A stretch of 64,000 nt of DNA from Timema cristinae (Eukaryota > Arthropoda > Insecta > Phasmatodea > Timematidae). The translations under genes and the position numbers were made by a program. The DNA lies in the NCBI GenBank assembly GCA_039000515.1, contig JBCFYV010000001.1:65751919-65815918 (forward strand). The letters run 5' to 3'. The notes under the pieces were generated by a model. It worked only from the letters and a program-made list of their open reading frames with translations, ran no database searches and had not been told where the DNA came from. This document shows, one piece after another, positions 1-14,574 of this stretch (position 1 is its first letter; each line of letters starts with the position of its first letter).

Positions 1-2500
1 TAAGGGGTCAGAGGGCGAGAGGAAAAGGTTTAAATAATGTACGAGAGTGCAATGGACAAACGAGATGCAAATAATACATAATATAATATATATAATGGCT
101 GTCTAGGGGGGGAGTAAGTGTGTTCCAGGGGTTGAGATGCATCACAAAAACTGGTGAAACACCGTTATGGAGTCTAGAGGTGAGATCTACCCTCTTGGAT
201 ACAGTCATTTGCTTTAAGGTTTAAGAAGCAGGTGGTTTAGAAGCTTGTTAGCTGTAAGTTTTAGGAAGGGAGCCGGTCATTAGTTGTAAGGTTTTCTGGA
301 AGCTCATTGGCCGTAGGGTTTAGGAGGGGGCTGAGGATTCACCATGCTTATTATGTTTTTCATTCATGCTGCTCTTGAGAACAGCTTCCTCGTATCTTAT
401 AATTTCATATTTTTGGCCATAAAAAATATAACTCAGAAATTAGGATGCTTACGATATCTTCATTGTGTTTGATTCTTGCTAAAATATTTTTTTTTCGTTA
501 TTTTTAGCATTGTAATTAATTACCTTCTTTTACAGATTCTGGCATCTACAGTTGGTTAATTTTCAGCACTGGCTGAATTAATGGGATGCTCTACATAGTA
601 AACATCCATTTTATTTCTTCTGTTAGTTTGTCATTCCCTATGGCATAGAAAACACCATTTGATTATATATTTTTGGGGCCCCTCCTCAGTGCTGTCTTCG
701 TTGGCATATTAGCCCACATTTTAGGGATAATCTTCACTCCTTTATATTGTAGGGACTTCCATGCTCACTCATTTCTGTCTTTACCGAGAAAAATGAATCA
801 CGGTCCTTATTTTCTTTCCAACGCTGTCAGTCTTGACCTGCTGATACTATTTTGAGAGGGATTCCTCGTAATTGTCTTTCTTGTAATCATAATATTGCAA
901 TATATTTTGTCCTAATCTTGGTTTGGTCTGTTGTGGCTTTAGGTTACGTGCAAGTGACCTGCCAGAACTAGCAAACGCAAATTCTTCACTAAGAGGGATA
1001 GAGGGGATGCGTCATTTAAGAACATAAAACACTAATAATATAAATAGTCTAATTGTGTATCACTTGATCACATGACATGAAATCACATGTTAAAAAAACT
1101 ATCACACTGTTCACGCAAAGCCTTAGAATTAAGACCTAGAAGATATTTTATACGTCTGTGATTAAAAATATATAAAACACTTTGGTTTCACACTCTGCAA
1201 TATATTCGCTATTTTATTCAAAGTAAGTAATACATATAGTATACTATTGACTAGCAATAAAGTGTAGCAGGTCCAGCAGTCCTTGCCCATTCAAACTACA
1301 CCAGCTAGAGAAAATGACTTCCCATAGTAAAATATACATGGATATCTAAATATATATATATTATTGTTATAACATCATAATTTGTTACATACCACGCCTC
1401 GGGAACATTGCCTGATGGGAATGGCACTATGGTAAGAGTTGCACGGACACGCACTGACCTCCATTCAACTCCGTACTCAATTAGATCGCCAACTGTACTG
1501 AGCGGATTTGATCATGGCTCACTAGGGTGCGTGCATGCCTGGCACCTACATGCTCTACCAAGCTTTGAGAAGTTGCTCTAACCTTCCAGAGATTGTTCCC
1601 CACCCCTTCACCCCCATGGTTCATCAGTTCAACTTGTATAAAACGCCCGGGTCCGCTGGACACAAACACAGTCCCAATCTTGTATTCGACTACTGACGTA
1701 TCTCACCTTTGTCCAACAGTACAGCAACCTAGAAGATATTGGGGTCACGATAATGATCCATCAGACTCACCGGCCAGACTGAAAAATTTGTTGTTAAACT
1801 ATAAAGTTTTTATTTTCATTTCAAAGATCCGGAGGCTGTACGTTCAGAGTCCTGTAATTTAGTTTGGATTATTCTCTCAATTCAAGAGTATTTGTCACTA
1901 AAGTTTGTCGACTGTATTATGTATAATTAGTTTAGGTTTTGATAGTCAAAGTCATGTTTGCCACATCATAAAGAATCTTTCATATCTCTTGTTTTTTCTA
2001 CTCAGTCCTTTAGACAGCTAGTTTTATTGGAGTGTGTTTCACTCCCTGGCCTGTATGACCACGTTCCGGCCTGCAGTGCTGCCTGATAGGAAAGGAGGAA
2101 TTTAGGTTGTTCAAGGCCCGATGTTGAGGCATAGTTAGGTAATTGTTAGTTGTTCTGTGAACCGATGTGCATTGTTGTTCACCTGTTTTGGAGTGCGCAG
2201 CTTGTGGGTTTGTCACTGCCCCTCTTGCGTGGCCCACGCCCAGTTGGATGTCCATGTTTAATTCCCTTCTGGAGCTGCATGAGAGCTCGCTGATTTTCAA
2301 AAACCTTTATCTGAAGTGTAGTTTGTGGCTATGTTTTAGTGTGTTTAAACTCATGATCTCTAGTGGTACTAATTAGTAACAAGCCAGCCTTTACTGTATA
2401 GAGGCCTAGAATCCTGAATTATCTCTTTCTTAAGAGATAAACTTGGGGTTTCTATGGCTGGGACAGATAGACAGTTCTCTGTAACTTATGTAACCTATAT
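1..2500. other. No recognised gene
   Basis: AT-rich sequence without a recognisable protein domain. A GC-richer island at about 1390-1790 and another at 2030-2300 have short open frames on both strands but no motif I can name. Either could be the 5' part of a repeat element. A degenerate tandem motif (GTTTTAGGAAGCT-like) occurs at about 230-330. Confidence 0.3.
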
Positions 2501-2559
2501 TAGATGATTAACATTTCAATGTTAGCTTCACTGGCACATATCGTTCCCTTAGTTAGTGC

Positions 2560-2800
2560 TAGAAAATTGGATGCTCTTAGAAGCTATTCATAGTGTCCTA
2601 ATTTGGAGGATTTTTGAAAACTAAATTCTTTTAAAAGCTCTTTAGAATAGTGATACCCCTTAAATTTTTTGAAATTTGGTTACTCCGAAAGGCTATTTGG
2701 TGTAATCTTCCTTTGCAAATTTTACAAAATTGTATGTCTCTAAAAGTTATTTTAAGAAGTGCTCACAGAATTCTTTTCTATAAATTAGATTCCCTATAAT
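2560..2800 (-). repeat. Interspersed repeat R1, minus copy
   Basis: Degenerate internal sub-repeats contain phrases of the type AGGATCACTCCAAATAGC and CTAATTTTCAAAA when read on the minus strand. The same family appears in plus orientation at about 20740-21180 and 31640-31920. No coding capacity was seen, and the ends are approximate. Confidence 0.4.
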
Positions 2801-3065
2801 CTATTTGTAGGAACAGTGCAAGTGCATTTAGGATAAATTGAGCAACAGTTGTACTTGTGGTATAGTGGCTAAAATGTGCCAATACCCTTTGGTACAGCGT
2901 CCTTACCGTAACCAGCGAATACTGTCATGAGTGTGGGGTATGATCAAGGCTAGTCAACTGGTATACTCTAAACTTGTTCTAAAGGAAACTGTGAAATATT
3001 AGCTTCAGATGACCAAAGCTATGATGGACAGCTGAGGTTAAAACTGAAGGGCCCATCTGTTGACA

Positions 3066-4165
3066 AGCTGGCGAAAACATGGACTATTGTAACGTGGAAT
3101 AAAGATAAAGAGAATACACCGTTAAAGGAAATGATTGGAAATTAAATTGATATTCTGTGTATGTGTGAAACCAACGAGTGATGGAGACTTGGCACTTTGC
3201 TCAGGTGTGGATGAATGGGTGAACGTGAGTCAAGGAGTAGGTTTTATCCTAAGCTAATCTGTCTGTGAGAAGGTATGAGTTGGTGTCATTTAGACTTCTA
3301 TGGGTACATATGAAAATAGGCAGTCATAGAATTATGTTGGTTGCTGGCTATGCTCCAGTGGAGGGCGAAGACGAGAATGTAAAAATGGAGTTTTGGAATA
3401 AGCTCAGTTAAGTCTTGAATGCATGTGAGCCTGGCGAAAGAATTATCTTGTTAGGATATATAAATAGATGGGTGGGTACCCAAAGAGAGAATTCAGAGAA
3501 AGTGTTAGCAAGATATGGTGATGACAAGGTAAACCAGAATTGTAATGAGTTAGTGAGTCTGTATGAAGAAAAAGGAAAGGCTTATTTATGTAGAACACAT
3601 GGTTTAAGCACATAGATACTATATAGACTTGTATACATGGCAAAGGGGTGATTTGAGAACGATGATTGATTTTATGGTGTATGATAAGAGACTTAGAGGT
3701 TTAGTAAGGAATACTAATGCTGTGCGTTGAGCTGAATGTGGAACAGATCACTTCCTGGTGACCTCAGTCGTTGAATTATGTAGGCATTTTGTTAGGAAGG
3801 AGCACAACAGTATTAATCAAGTAAGAGTGAAAGTGGGAAAAATTGCAAGATAAAAGTATGAGAGCGTAATATGAAAGATTTCTGGGTGAAAAATTAACTT
3901 TACAAGAGCATGAATGGAATGTCGAAATAAATGCTAATGATATATAGAGTATTTGGAACAGAGGCCCTAATAAAGGGTGTGCAAGATGTATGTGTATGTG
4001 CGATGGAAGTCTAAATAGAGATGCATGGTGGGATGAAGAGGTGAGAGAAAAGAAAGAAGTATATAAACAAATGATTGCTGTGAAGAGTGAAACAGAAGGT
4101 AAATGTTGTGAGACATACAAAGAGAAAGAGATGAATATAAAGAAAGTAGTAAAGGATGACACACA
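3066..4165 (+). pseudogene. LINE A, endonuclease region (broken)
   Basis: Frameshifted remains of an APE-type endonuclease of a non-LTR retrotransposon. Recognisable pieces in different frames are TIVTWN near 3080, a VAGYAPVEGEDENVK-like segment near 3340, ERIILLGYINRWVGT near 3437, DLRTMIDFMVYDKRLRG and ECGTDHFLVTS near 3655-3765, and the post-endonuclease linker RDAWWDEEVREKKEVYKQM near 4018. The order matches an endonuclease followed by the LINE linker. Many stops show that it is dead. The style resembles LINEs often annotated as craniofacial-development-protein-2-like; the clade is not determined. Confidence 0.8.
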
Positions 4166-5289
4166 CCTCCACTATGGCGGGTGTTGTAATTGAGAGAACA
4201 AGTACAAGGCAAACTTACGATAAGTTACCCATTGATGGGTGCGAGTTCTCTATGAATACACACACTTTAATACCAAAACATTGAGGTTGTGCTAGAGAAA
4301 GCTAACCATAATGTACAATTAATTAGCCTTTTTACTATTACCATCATTTTGAGAGTTATCTAAAAGGCTGTCTGATTCACCAAGTTGCATACCAATACTA
4401 ATAGAGCTTTATGGTGTGATATTAGAAAGCATACAATTAACTTATCACACTGTCAATATTGAGTAGTGAATTCCTACAAATAGAGTAACTAGGCATGAGT
4501 CGTTAAACGGCTAACACTGTTTAGTAGGGTATCTTAAAGATGTAAACTGTGATTCCTAACAACACTATCCAGCTGTTGAAGGGACTTGAAACACAACAGG
4601 TCAAACCAGACCAACAAGGTGTACACCGCCATAAAAAAATAAGTTTTGTTCAGAGGGAACCATATGACCCGCAATTAACCTACAGGTATAATTAGACATT
4701 AATAACCATTTAACCTAGAAGTAGACATACTGATGTAGTTAAGCGACAGATTATTACACAGTAGAGCTATGCCAAGTTATTGGCTAAGGTGAACAAATAA
4801 CTGTCAGAAAGTAACTTGTAGAAAGTACACTAAAGCCCCTTGTGGGATTATAAAATAAGTATACAAACTAATGGACCATCTCCCTAAGCTTAGTAGTCGG
4901 ACCACGAAGCCACCTGGTTTTTTATCCTCAAAATGGCGGGGTGCTACTTGGCGCCGATCCTGGCCACGGCTGAGTCTGACGCCGTAGCGTCCTGGGTAGT
5001 AGAAACCTCTTGTAGCTGGTTCTTAATATACACTGCAGCATACTGAATATTTTAGGCTATACATAATTTTAAATAGGCTCCCTGTTTGACACCTAACTAG
5101 GAAAGGAAGAGCAGGTGAATCGACCAATCACGCCACAGAGCAACACAGCTCGGAGAGACGAATACCTCAAACGAGCCTCGACACATGCGGGGGGAGCAGA
5201 TGATGAGACTCAGACTTGAGACGATTTATTTCAATATTCTTCCGGGAGTTACCATTCAAGTAGAGTTAGATGTGGGCCATCAACAAGGA
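4166..5289. other. Non-coding stretch splitting LINE A
   Basis: About 1.1 kb without coding homology, lying between the endonuclease linker and the reverse transcriptase of LINE A. It is probably an insertion. A GC-richer part at about 4900-5170 resembles a regulatory or terminal region of an element. No TIR or clear TSD was found by eye. Confidence 0.4.
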
Positions 5290-5790
5290 TCAAACAGAAC
5301 AACGACCGCCCGCATCGGCCTGGCACTGTTCTTGGAGACTTGATATTTTCTTTGTTGGAGGTTGAGTGTGTGGGCTAATTCCTACTAGCCCAGCACAAGG
5401 AGAGTTAAGAGCAAATTGGATTAAAAGAAATAATACAGAATTATTCTTTAGGAAATAAGAAGCTGTTCTGAAAGTGATACAGGAACAAAACAAGAAAGGC
5501 AAGGAAAGATCTATGGTATTCAGAATTAACTTGGTAAGATGTTCAGATCTGGAGAAAGCGTATGATCGTGTGAATGGGAATGTTTTAGAGGTTATGGTGT
5601 GGATACATGTTTAGTGTGGATGTAACTATGGCAGTGTATGGTGGGAGTAAGGCGTTCGTTAGTGTGGATGGAGCTTTGAGCGAGTGGTTTGACTTTGAAC
5701 AGGGTGTTAAATAAGGTTGTGTTATGTCTCCGTGGTTATTTAATGTATTCATGAATAAGTGTATTAGGGATGATTATAAGGGCGCTGTAC
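5290..5790 (+). pseudogene. LINE A, reverse transcriptase N-terminal half
   Basis: The stretch contains DLEKAYDRVN near 5549, then YGGSKAFVSVDG near 5639 and GCVMSPWLFNVFMNKCI near 5717, with frameshifts and an in-frame TAA between them. These are the first catalytic-Asp box (DLEKAYD) and the QGxxxSPxLF box of non-LTR reverse transcriptases. It stops before the catalytic ADD box, which is found 9.2 kb away at about 14985. Confidence 0.85.
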
Positions 5791-6255
5791 CCCAAAAAAT
5801 AAGACAATCTTAAAGGTAACAATAATTTTTCTTCCCACAAATACATAACATACAGGTAAGATCAAAGTTACAACATATAGTTACTTAGAGCAAGGTATTG
5901 TAAACATTAAAGACAAATCTCAAAAATAGACCATATTTGGAGCAAAACTGTGGCATTGGTTCCAAACCAACATACTGCATTAAGCATAATCTATAAAACA
6001 TTCAATGTATTATTTTTTATTTAGCACCACGTCCTACTAACTATTCAAGTTATACAACTATCATTCAATTTTAAACATGGTACAACACCACCTTAAACAG
6101 AAAAGAGATAAGCGCTTATTACTAACATCAGATAAGCATAACAATGGGCATAATCCTGCTTGAATTGAAAAGCGATCAGCGCTGACAAATAATTATTAAA
6201 TATGCAAAGGCAAAGTTACAAAAGCATTAACTGGCATTAACTGGCAATAACCACC
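5791..6255. other. Left flank of the 56-bp array
   Basis: AT-rich, non-coding sequence between the LINE A reverse transcriptase and the first degenerate 56-bp unit. It has a short duplication TTAACTGGCA near 6235. It is not similar to LINE coding sequence, so it is probably part of the inserted material. Confidence 0.35.
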
Positions 6256-9200
6256 TCATCGGCTAGAAGTGAAGAGAATACCAATGATAATTACCCGTAG
6301 ACAGGGCCCCATAGCCGTCTAGAAGTGAATAACATACCAATGATAATTACCCGTAGACAAGGCCCCATAGCCGTCTAGAAGTGAACAGCATACCAATGAT
6401 AATTACCCGTAGACAGGGCCCCATAGCCGTCTAGAAGTGAAGAGCATACCAATGATAATTACCCGTAGACAGGGCCCCATAGCCGTCTAGAAGTGAATAA
6501 CATACCAATGATAATTACCCGTAGACAAGGCCCCATAGCCGTCTAGAAGTGAAGAGCATACCAATGATAATTACCCGTAGACAGGGCCCCATAGCCGTCT
6601 AGAAGTGAACAGCATACCAATGATAATTACCCGTAGACAGGGCCCCATAGCCGTCTAGAAGTGAAGAGCATACCAATGATAATTACCCGTAGACAGGGCC
6701 CCATAGCCGTCTAGAAGTGAAGAGCATACCAATGATAATTACCCGTAGACAGGGCCCCATAGACGTCTAGAAGTGAACAGCATACCAATGATAATTACCC
6801 GTAGACAAGGCCCCATAGCCGTCTAGAAGTGAAGAGCATACCAATGATAATTACCCGTAGACTGGGCCCCATAGCCGTCTAGAAGTGAAGAGCATACCAA
6901 TGATAATTACCCGTAGACAGGGCCACATAGCCGTCTAGAAGTGAACAGCATACCAATGATAATTACCCGTAGACAGGGCCCCATAGCCGTCTAGAAGTGA
7001 AGAGCATACCAATGATAATTACCCGTAGACAGGGCCCCATAGCCGTCTAGAAGTGAACAGCATACCAATGATAATTACCCGTAGACAGGGCCCCATAGCC
7101 GTCTAGAAGTGAAGAGCATACCAATGATAATTACCCGTAGACAAGGCCCCATAGCCGTCTAGAAGTGAACAGCATACCAATGATAATTACCCGTAGACAG
7201 GGCCCCATAGCCGTCTAGAAGTGAAGAGCATACCAATGATAATTACCCGTAGACAGGGCCCCATAGCCGTCTAGAAGTGAACAGCATACCAATGATAATT
7301 ACCCGTAGACAGGGCCCCATAGCCGTCTAGAAGTGAACAGCATACCAATGATAATTACCCGTAGACAGGGCCCCATAGCCGTCTAGAAGTGAAGAGCATA
7401 CCAATGATAATTACCGTAGACAAGGCCCCATAGCCGTCTAGAAGTGAACAGCATACCAATGATAATTACCCGTAGACAGGGCCCCATAGCCGTCTAGAAG
7501 TGAACAGCATACCAATGATAATTACCCGTAGACAAGGCCCCATAGCCGTCTAGAAGTGAACAGCATACCAATGATAATTACCCGTAGACAGGGCCCCATA
7601 GCCGTCTAGAAGTGAAGAGCATACCAATGATAATTACCCGTAGACAGGGCCCCATAGCCGTCTAGAAGTGAACAGCATACCAATCATAATTACCCGTAGA
7701 AAGGGCCCCATAGCCGTCTAGAAGTGAAGAGCATACCAATGATAATTACCCGTAGACAAGGCCCCATAGCCGTCTAGAAGTGAAGAGCATACCAATGATA
7801 ATTACCCGTAGACAAGGCCCCATAGCCGTCTAGAAGTGAAGAGCATATCAATGATAATTACCCGTAGACAAGGCCCCATAGCCGTCTAGAAGTGAACAGC
7901 ATACCAATGATAATTACCCGTAGACAGGGCCCCATAGCCGTCTAGAAGTGAAGAGCATACCAATGATAATTACCCGTAGACAAGGCCCCATAGCCGTCTA
8001 GAAGTGAACAGCATACCAATGATAATTACCCGTAGACAGGGCCCCATAGCCGTCTAGAAGTGAACAGCATTCCAATGATAATTACCCGTAGACAAGGCCC
8101 CATAACCGTCTAGAAGTGAAGAGCATACCAATGATAATTACCCGTAGACAGGGCCCCATAGCCGTCTAGAAGTGAACAGCATACCAATGATAATTACCCG
8201 TAGACAGGGCCCCACAGCCGTCTAGAAGTGAAGAGCATACCAATGATAATTACCCGTAGAGAGGGCCCCATAGACGTCTAGAAGTGAACAGCATACCAAT
8301 GATAATTACCCGTAGACAGGGCCCCACAGACGTCTAGAAGTGAAGAGCATACCAATGATAATTACCGGTAGACAGGGCCCCATAGCCGTCTAGAAGTGAA
8401 CAGCATACCAATGATAATTACCCGTAGACAGGGCCCCATAGCCGTCTAGAAGTGAACAGCATACCAATGATAATTACCCGTAGACAGGGCCACATAGCCG
8501 TCTAGAAGTGAAGAATATACCAATGATAATTACCTGTAGACAGGGCCCCATAGCCGTCTAGAAGTGAACAGCATACCAATGATAATTACCCGTAGACAGG
8601 GCCCCATAGCCGTCTAGAAGTGAACAGCATACCAATGATAATTACCCGTAGACAGGGCCCCATAGCCGTCTAGAAGTGAACAGCATACCAATGATAATTA
8701 CCCGTAGACAAGGCCCCATAGCCGTCTAGAAGTGAAGAGCATAACAATGATAATTACCCGTAGACAGGGCCCCATAGCCGTCTAGAAGTGAAGAGCATAC
8801 CAATGATAATTACCCGTAGACAGGGCCCCATAGCCGTCTAGAAGTGAAAAGCATACCAATGATAATTACCCGTAGACAGGCCCCATAGCCGTCTAGAAGT
8901 AAGAAATACCAATGATAATTACCCGTAACAAGCCCCATAGCCGTCTAGAAGTGAACAGCATACCAATGATAATTACCCGTAGACAAGGCCCCATAGCCGT
9001 CTAGAAGTGAACAGCATACCAATGATAATTACCCGTAGACAAGGGCCCCATAGCCGTCTAGAATGAAGACATACCAATGATAATTACCCGTAGACAAGGC
9101 CCCATAGCCGTCTAGAAGTGAACGACATACCAATGATAATTACCCGTAGACAAGGCCCCATAGCCGTCTAGAAGTGAACAGCATACCAATGATAATTACC

Positions 9201-12200
9201 CGTATACAGGCCCCATAGCCGTCTAGAAGTGAAGAGAATATACCAATGATAATTACCCGTAGACAGGCCCCATAGCCGTCTAGAAGTGAACAGCATACCA
9301 ATGATAATTACCCGTAGACAAGGCCCCATAGCCGTCTAGAAGTGAAGAGCATACCAATGATAATTACCCGTATACAGGCCCCATAGCCGTCTATAAGTGA
9401 AAGCATACCAATGATAATTACCCGTAGACAGGGCCCCATAGCCGTCTAGAAGTGAATAGCATACCAATGATAATTACCCGTAGACAGGCCCCATAGCCAT
9501 CTAGAAGTGAAGAGCATACCAATGATAATTACCCGTAGACAAGGCCCCAAGCCGTCTAAAGTGAAGAGCATACCAATGATAATTACCCGTAGACAGGGCC
9601 CCATAGCCGTCTAGAAGTGAACAGCATACCAATGATAATTACCCGTAGACAAGGCCCCATAGCCGTCTAGAAGTGAACAGCATACCAATGATAATTACCC
9701 GTAGACAGGGCCCCATAGCCGTCCTAGAAGTGAAGACAATACCAATGATAATTACCCGTAGACAGGGCCCCATAGCCGTCTAGAAGTGAACAGCATACCA
9801 ATGATAATTACCCGTAGACAGGGCCCCATACCGTCTAGAAGTGAAGAATATACCAATTATAATTACCCGTAGACAGGGCCCCATAGCCGTCTAGAAGTGA
9901 AAAGCATACCAATGATAATTACCCGTAGACAGGCCCATAGCCGTCTAGAAGTGAAGAGCATACCAATGATAATTACCCGTAGACAAGGCCCCATAGCCGT
10001 CTAGAAGTGAAGAACATACCAATGATAATTACCCGTAGACAGGCCCCATAGCCGTCTAGAAGTGAACAGCATACCAATGATAATTACCCGTAGACAGAGC
10101 CCCATAGCCGTCTAGAAGTGAAGAGCATACCAATGATAATTACCCGTAGACAAGGCCCCATAGCCGTCTAGAAGTGAAGAGCATACCAATGATAATTACC
10201 CGTAGAAAAGGCCCCATAGCCGTCTAGAAGTGAAGAACATACCAATGATAATTACCCGTAGACAGGGCCCCATAGCCGTCTAGAAGTGAAGAACATACCA
10301 ATGATAATTACCCGTAGACAAGGCCCCATAGCCGTCTAGAAGTGAAGACATACCAATGATAATTACCCGTACAGAGGAAGCATACCAGTTAGAAGTGAAG
10401 AAATACCAAGTTAGATACGTGAAAGGCCCCAATAGCTTCTAAAGTGAAGAGCATACCAATGAAATTTACCGTAGACAAGCCCGTAGACAGTCCCATAGGC
10501 TAAATACAAAATGAAAATTTAAACCCGTAGACAAGGCCCCATAGCCGTCTAGAAGTGAAGAGCATACCAATGATAATTACCCGTAGACAGGGCCCCATAG
10601 CCGTCTAGAAGTGAAGAGCATACCAATGATAATTACCCGTAAGGCCCCATACCGTCTAGAAGTAAGAACAATAAATTACGAACAGCCCATTACCGTCAGA
10701 ATAAGGGCAACCAATGTTACCCGTAGACAAGGCCCATACCGTCTAAAAGTGAAACCGTAACCAAGATCCCATAGCCCGTAGACGGCCCCATACCGTTAAA
10801 GTAAGGCATACCAATATATTACCCGAGACAGGGCCCCACAGCCGTCTAGAAGTGAAGAGCATACCAAATGATAATTACCCGTAGACAGGCCCTAGCCTCT
10901 AGAATGAAGAGCATACCAATAAATTACCCGAGCAAGGGCCCCATAGCCAGTGTAACAGATACAATGATATTACCCAAACAGGACCCCATAGGCAGGCAAT
11001 GAAGACTTAAAGATGAATACGCAGTACCAAGACAACCATAGCCGTCCTAAAGTGAAAGGCAAAATATAATTACCCGTAACAGGGCCCTAGCCTAAGAGAA
11101 AATACCAAAGTAATTACCCGTAGAAAAGGCCCCATAGCCGTCTAGAAGTGAACAGCATACCAATGATAATTACCCGTAGACAAGGCCCATAGCCTCTAGA
11201 ATGAACAGCATACAATGATAATTACCGAGACAGCCCATAGCCGTCTAGAAGGAAGACATACCAATGATAAGTACACGTAACAGGACCAAAGCCGTCTAGA
11301 AGTGAAGACATACCATGATAATTACCCGTAGACAAGGCCCCATAGCTCTAGAAGTGAAGAGCATACCAATGATAATTACCGTAGACAGGGCCCATAGCCG
11401 TCTAGTAAGTGAAGAATATACCAATGATAATTAACCGTAACAGGGCCCATAGCCGTCTAGAAGGAACAGAATACCAATGATAATTACCCGTAGACAGGGC
11501 CCCATAGCCGTCTAGATTGAACACATACCAATGATAAATTACCCGTTAGACAAGGCCCCATAGCCGTCTAGAAGTGAACAGCCATACATGATAATTACCG
11601 TAGACAGGGCCCCATAGCCGCTAGAAGTGAAGAGCATACCAATGATAATTACCCGTAGACAGGGCCCCACAGCCGTCTAGAAGTGAAGAGCATACCAATG
11701 ATAATTACCGGTAGACAGGGCCCAATAGCCGTCTAGAAGTGGACAGCATACCATGATAATTACCCGTAGACAGGGCCCCATAGCCGTCTAGAAGTGAAGC
11801 ATACCAATGATAATTACCCGTAGACAAGGCCAATAGCCGTCTAGAAGTGAAAGTATCCAATGATACATTACCGTACAGGGCCCCATAGCTGTCTAGAAGT
11901 GAACAGCATACCAATGATAATTACCCGTAGACAGGGCCCCATAGCCGTCTAGAAGTGAAGAATACCAATGATAATTACCCGTAGCAAGGGCCCCATAGCC
12001 GTCTAGAAGTGAATAGCATACCAATGATAATTACCCGTAGACAGGGCCCCATAGCCATCTAGAAGTGAAGAGCATACCAATGATAATTACCGTAGACAGG
12101 GCCCCACAGCCTACAGAAGTGAAGAGCATACCAATGATAATTACCCGTAGACAGGGCCCCATAGCCGTCTAGAAGTGAACAGCATACCAATGATAATTAC

Positions 12201-14574
12201 CCGTAGACAGGGCCCCATAGCCGTCTAGAAGTGAACAGCATACCAATGATAATTACCCGTAGACAGGGCCCCATAGCCGTCTAGAAGTGAAGACAATCCA
12301 ATGATATAATACCCGTAGACAGGGCCCCATAGCCGTCTAGAAGTGGAACAGCATACCAATGATAATTACCCGTAGACAGGCCCATAGCCGTCTAGAAGTG
12401 AAGAATACATATTATAATTACCCTAGACAGGGCCCCATAGCCGTCTAGAAGTGAATAACATACCAATGATAATTACCCGTAGACAGGGCCCCATAGCCGT
12501 CCAGAAGTGAAGAGCATCCAATGATAATTACCGTAGACAAGGCCCATAGCCGTCAGAAGTGAAGACCATACCAATGATAATTACCCTAGACAGAGCCCAT
12601 AGCCGTCTAGAAGTGAACACATACCAAGTATAATTACCCGTAGACAAGGCCCCATAGCCGTCTAGAAGTGAACCATACCAATGATAATTACCCGTAGACA
12701 GGCCCCATATCCGTTAGAATGAAGAATACCAACTGATAATTACCCGTAGACAGGGCCCATAGCCGTCAGAAGTGAAAGGATACCAATGATAATTACCCGT
12801 AGACAGGGCCCCATAGCCGTCTAGAAGTGAACAGCATACCAATGATAATATACCCGTAGACAAGGCCCCATAGCCGTCTAGAAGTGAAGAGCATACCAAT
12901 GATAATTACCCGTAGACAGGGCCCCATAGCCGTCTAGAAGTGAAGAACATACCAATGATAATTACCCGTAGACAGGGCCCCACAGCCGTCTAGAAGTGAA
13001 GAGCATACCAATGATAATTACCCGTAGACAGGGCCCCATAGCCGTCTAGAAGTGAACAGCATACCAATGATAATTACCCGTAGACAGGGCCCCTTAGCCG
13101 TCTAGAAGTGAACAGCATACCAATGATAATTACCCGTAGACAGGGCCCCATAGCCGTCTAGAAATGAACAGCATACCAATGATAATTACCCGTAGACAGG
13201 GCCCCATAGCCGTCTAGAAGTGAAGAATATACCAATTATAATTACCCGTAGACAGGGCCCATAGCCGTCTAGAAGTGAATAAACATACAATGATAATTAC
13301 CCGTAGACAGGGCCCCATAGCCATCCAGAAGTGAAGAGCATACCAATGATAATTACCCGTAGACATAGCCCCATAGCCGTCTAGAAGTGAACAGCATACC
13401 AATGATAATTACCCGTAGACAAGGCCCCATAGCGTCTAGAAGTGAACAGCATACCAATGATAATTACCAGTAGACAGGGCCCCATAGCCGTCTAGAAGTG
13501 AAGAATATACCAATGATAATTACCGTAGACAGGGCCCCATAGCCGTCTAGAAGTGAAGAGCATACCAATGATAATTGCCCGTAGACAGGGCCTCCCCAAT
13601 AGCCAGGTCCTAGAAGTGAAAACATACCAATGATAATTACCCGTAGACAAGGCCCCATAGCCGTCTAGAAGTGAACAGCATACCAATGATAATTACCTTA
13701 GAACAAGGCCCCATATGCCCGTCTAGAAGTGAAGAGCATACCAATGATAATTACCCGTAGACAGGGCCCCATAGCCACGTCTAGAAGTGAAGGGCATACC
13801 AATGATAATTACCCGTAGACAAGGCCCCATAGCCGTCTAGAAGTGAAGAACATACCAATGATAACTACCCGTAGACAGGGCCCCATAGCCGTCTAGAAGT
13901 GAAGAGCATACCAATGATAATTACCCGTAGAAAAGGCCCCATAGCCGTCTAGAAGTGAACAGCATACCAATGATAATTACCCGTAGACAAGGCCCCATAG
14001 CCGTCTAGAAGTGAAGAATATACCAATGATAATTACCCGTAGACAAGGCCCCATAGCCGTCTAGAAGTGAACAGCATACCAATGATAATTACCCGTAGAC
14101 AAGGCCCCATAGCCGTCTAGAAGTGAAGAATATACCAATGATAATTACCCGTAGAAAAGGCCCCATAGCCGTCTAGAAGTGAACAGCATACCAATGATAA
14201 TTACCGTAGACAAGGCCCCATAGCCGTCTAGAAGTGAAGAACATACCAATGATAATTACCCGTAGAAAAGGCCCCATAGCCGTCTAGAAGTGAAGAACAT
14301 ACCAATGATAATTACCCGTAGACAAGGCCCCATAGCCGTCTAGAAGTGAAGAACATACCAATGATAATTACCCGTAGACAAGGCCCCATAGCCGTCTAGA
14401 AGTGAACAGCATACCAATGATAATTACCCGTAGACAAGGCCCCATAGCCGTCTAGAAGTGAAGAACATACCAATGATAATTACCCGTAGACAAGGCCCCA
14501 TAGCCGTCTAGAAGTGAACAGCATACCAATGATAATTACCCGTAGACAAGGCCCCATAGCCGTCTAGAACCAAG
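6256..14574. repeat. Minisatellite array, 56-bp unit, about 148 copies
   Basis: The unit runs from CCAATGATAATTACCCGTAG through a GGGCCCCATAGC segment and CGTCTAGAAGTG to GAASAGCATA, and has an exact 56-bp period where units are intact. Two positions vary repeatedly: AGACAGGG or AGACAAGG, and GAACAGC, GAAGAGC or GAAGAATA. Units at about 6260-8870 and 13700-14570 are near identical. Units between about 8880 and 13700 contain many single-base indels and truncated copies, worst at about 10380-11300. The minus strand is open in places only because the unit has few stops; those ORFs are not genes. Confidence 0.97.

Noticed and set aside
1481..1862. GC-richer island with open frames on both strands as a possible host exon
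   Set aside because: No conserved motif, no convincing splice-site pair and no partner exon. Left as unexplained sequence.
11705..13686. Minus-strand ORFs of 61-69 codons in the 56-bp array
   Set aside because: Same artefact: the unit is open on the minus strand, and the frames change at each assembly indel.
6256..14574. CRISPR-like direct repeats
   Set aside because: Units are contiguous with no unique spacers, and the host is an animal, so this is a minisatellite.
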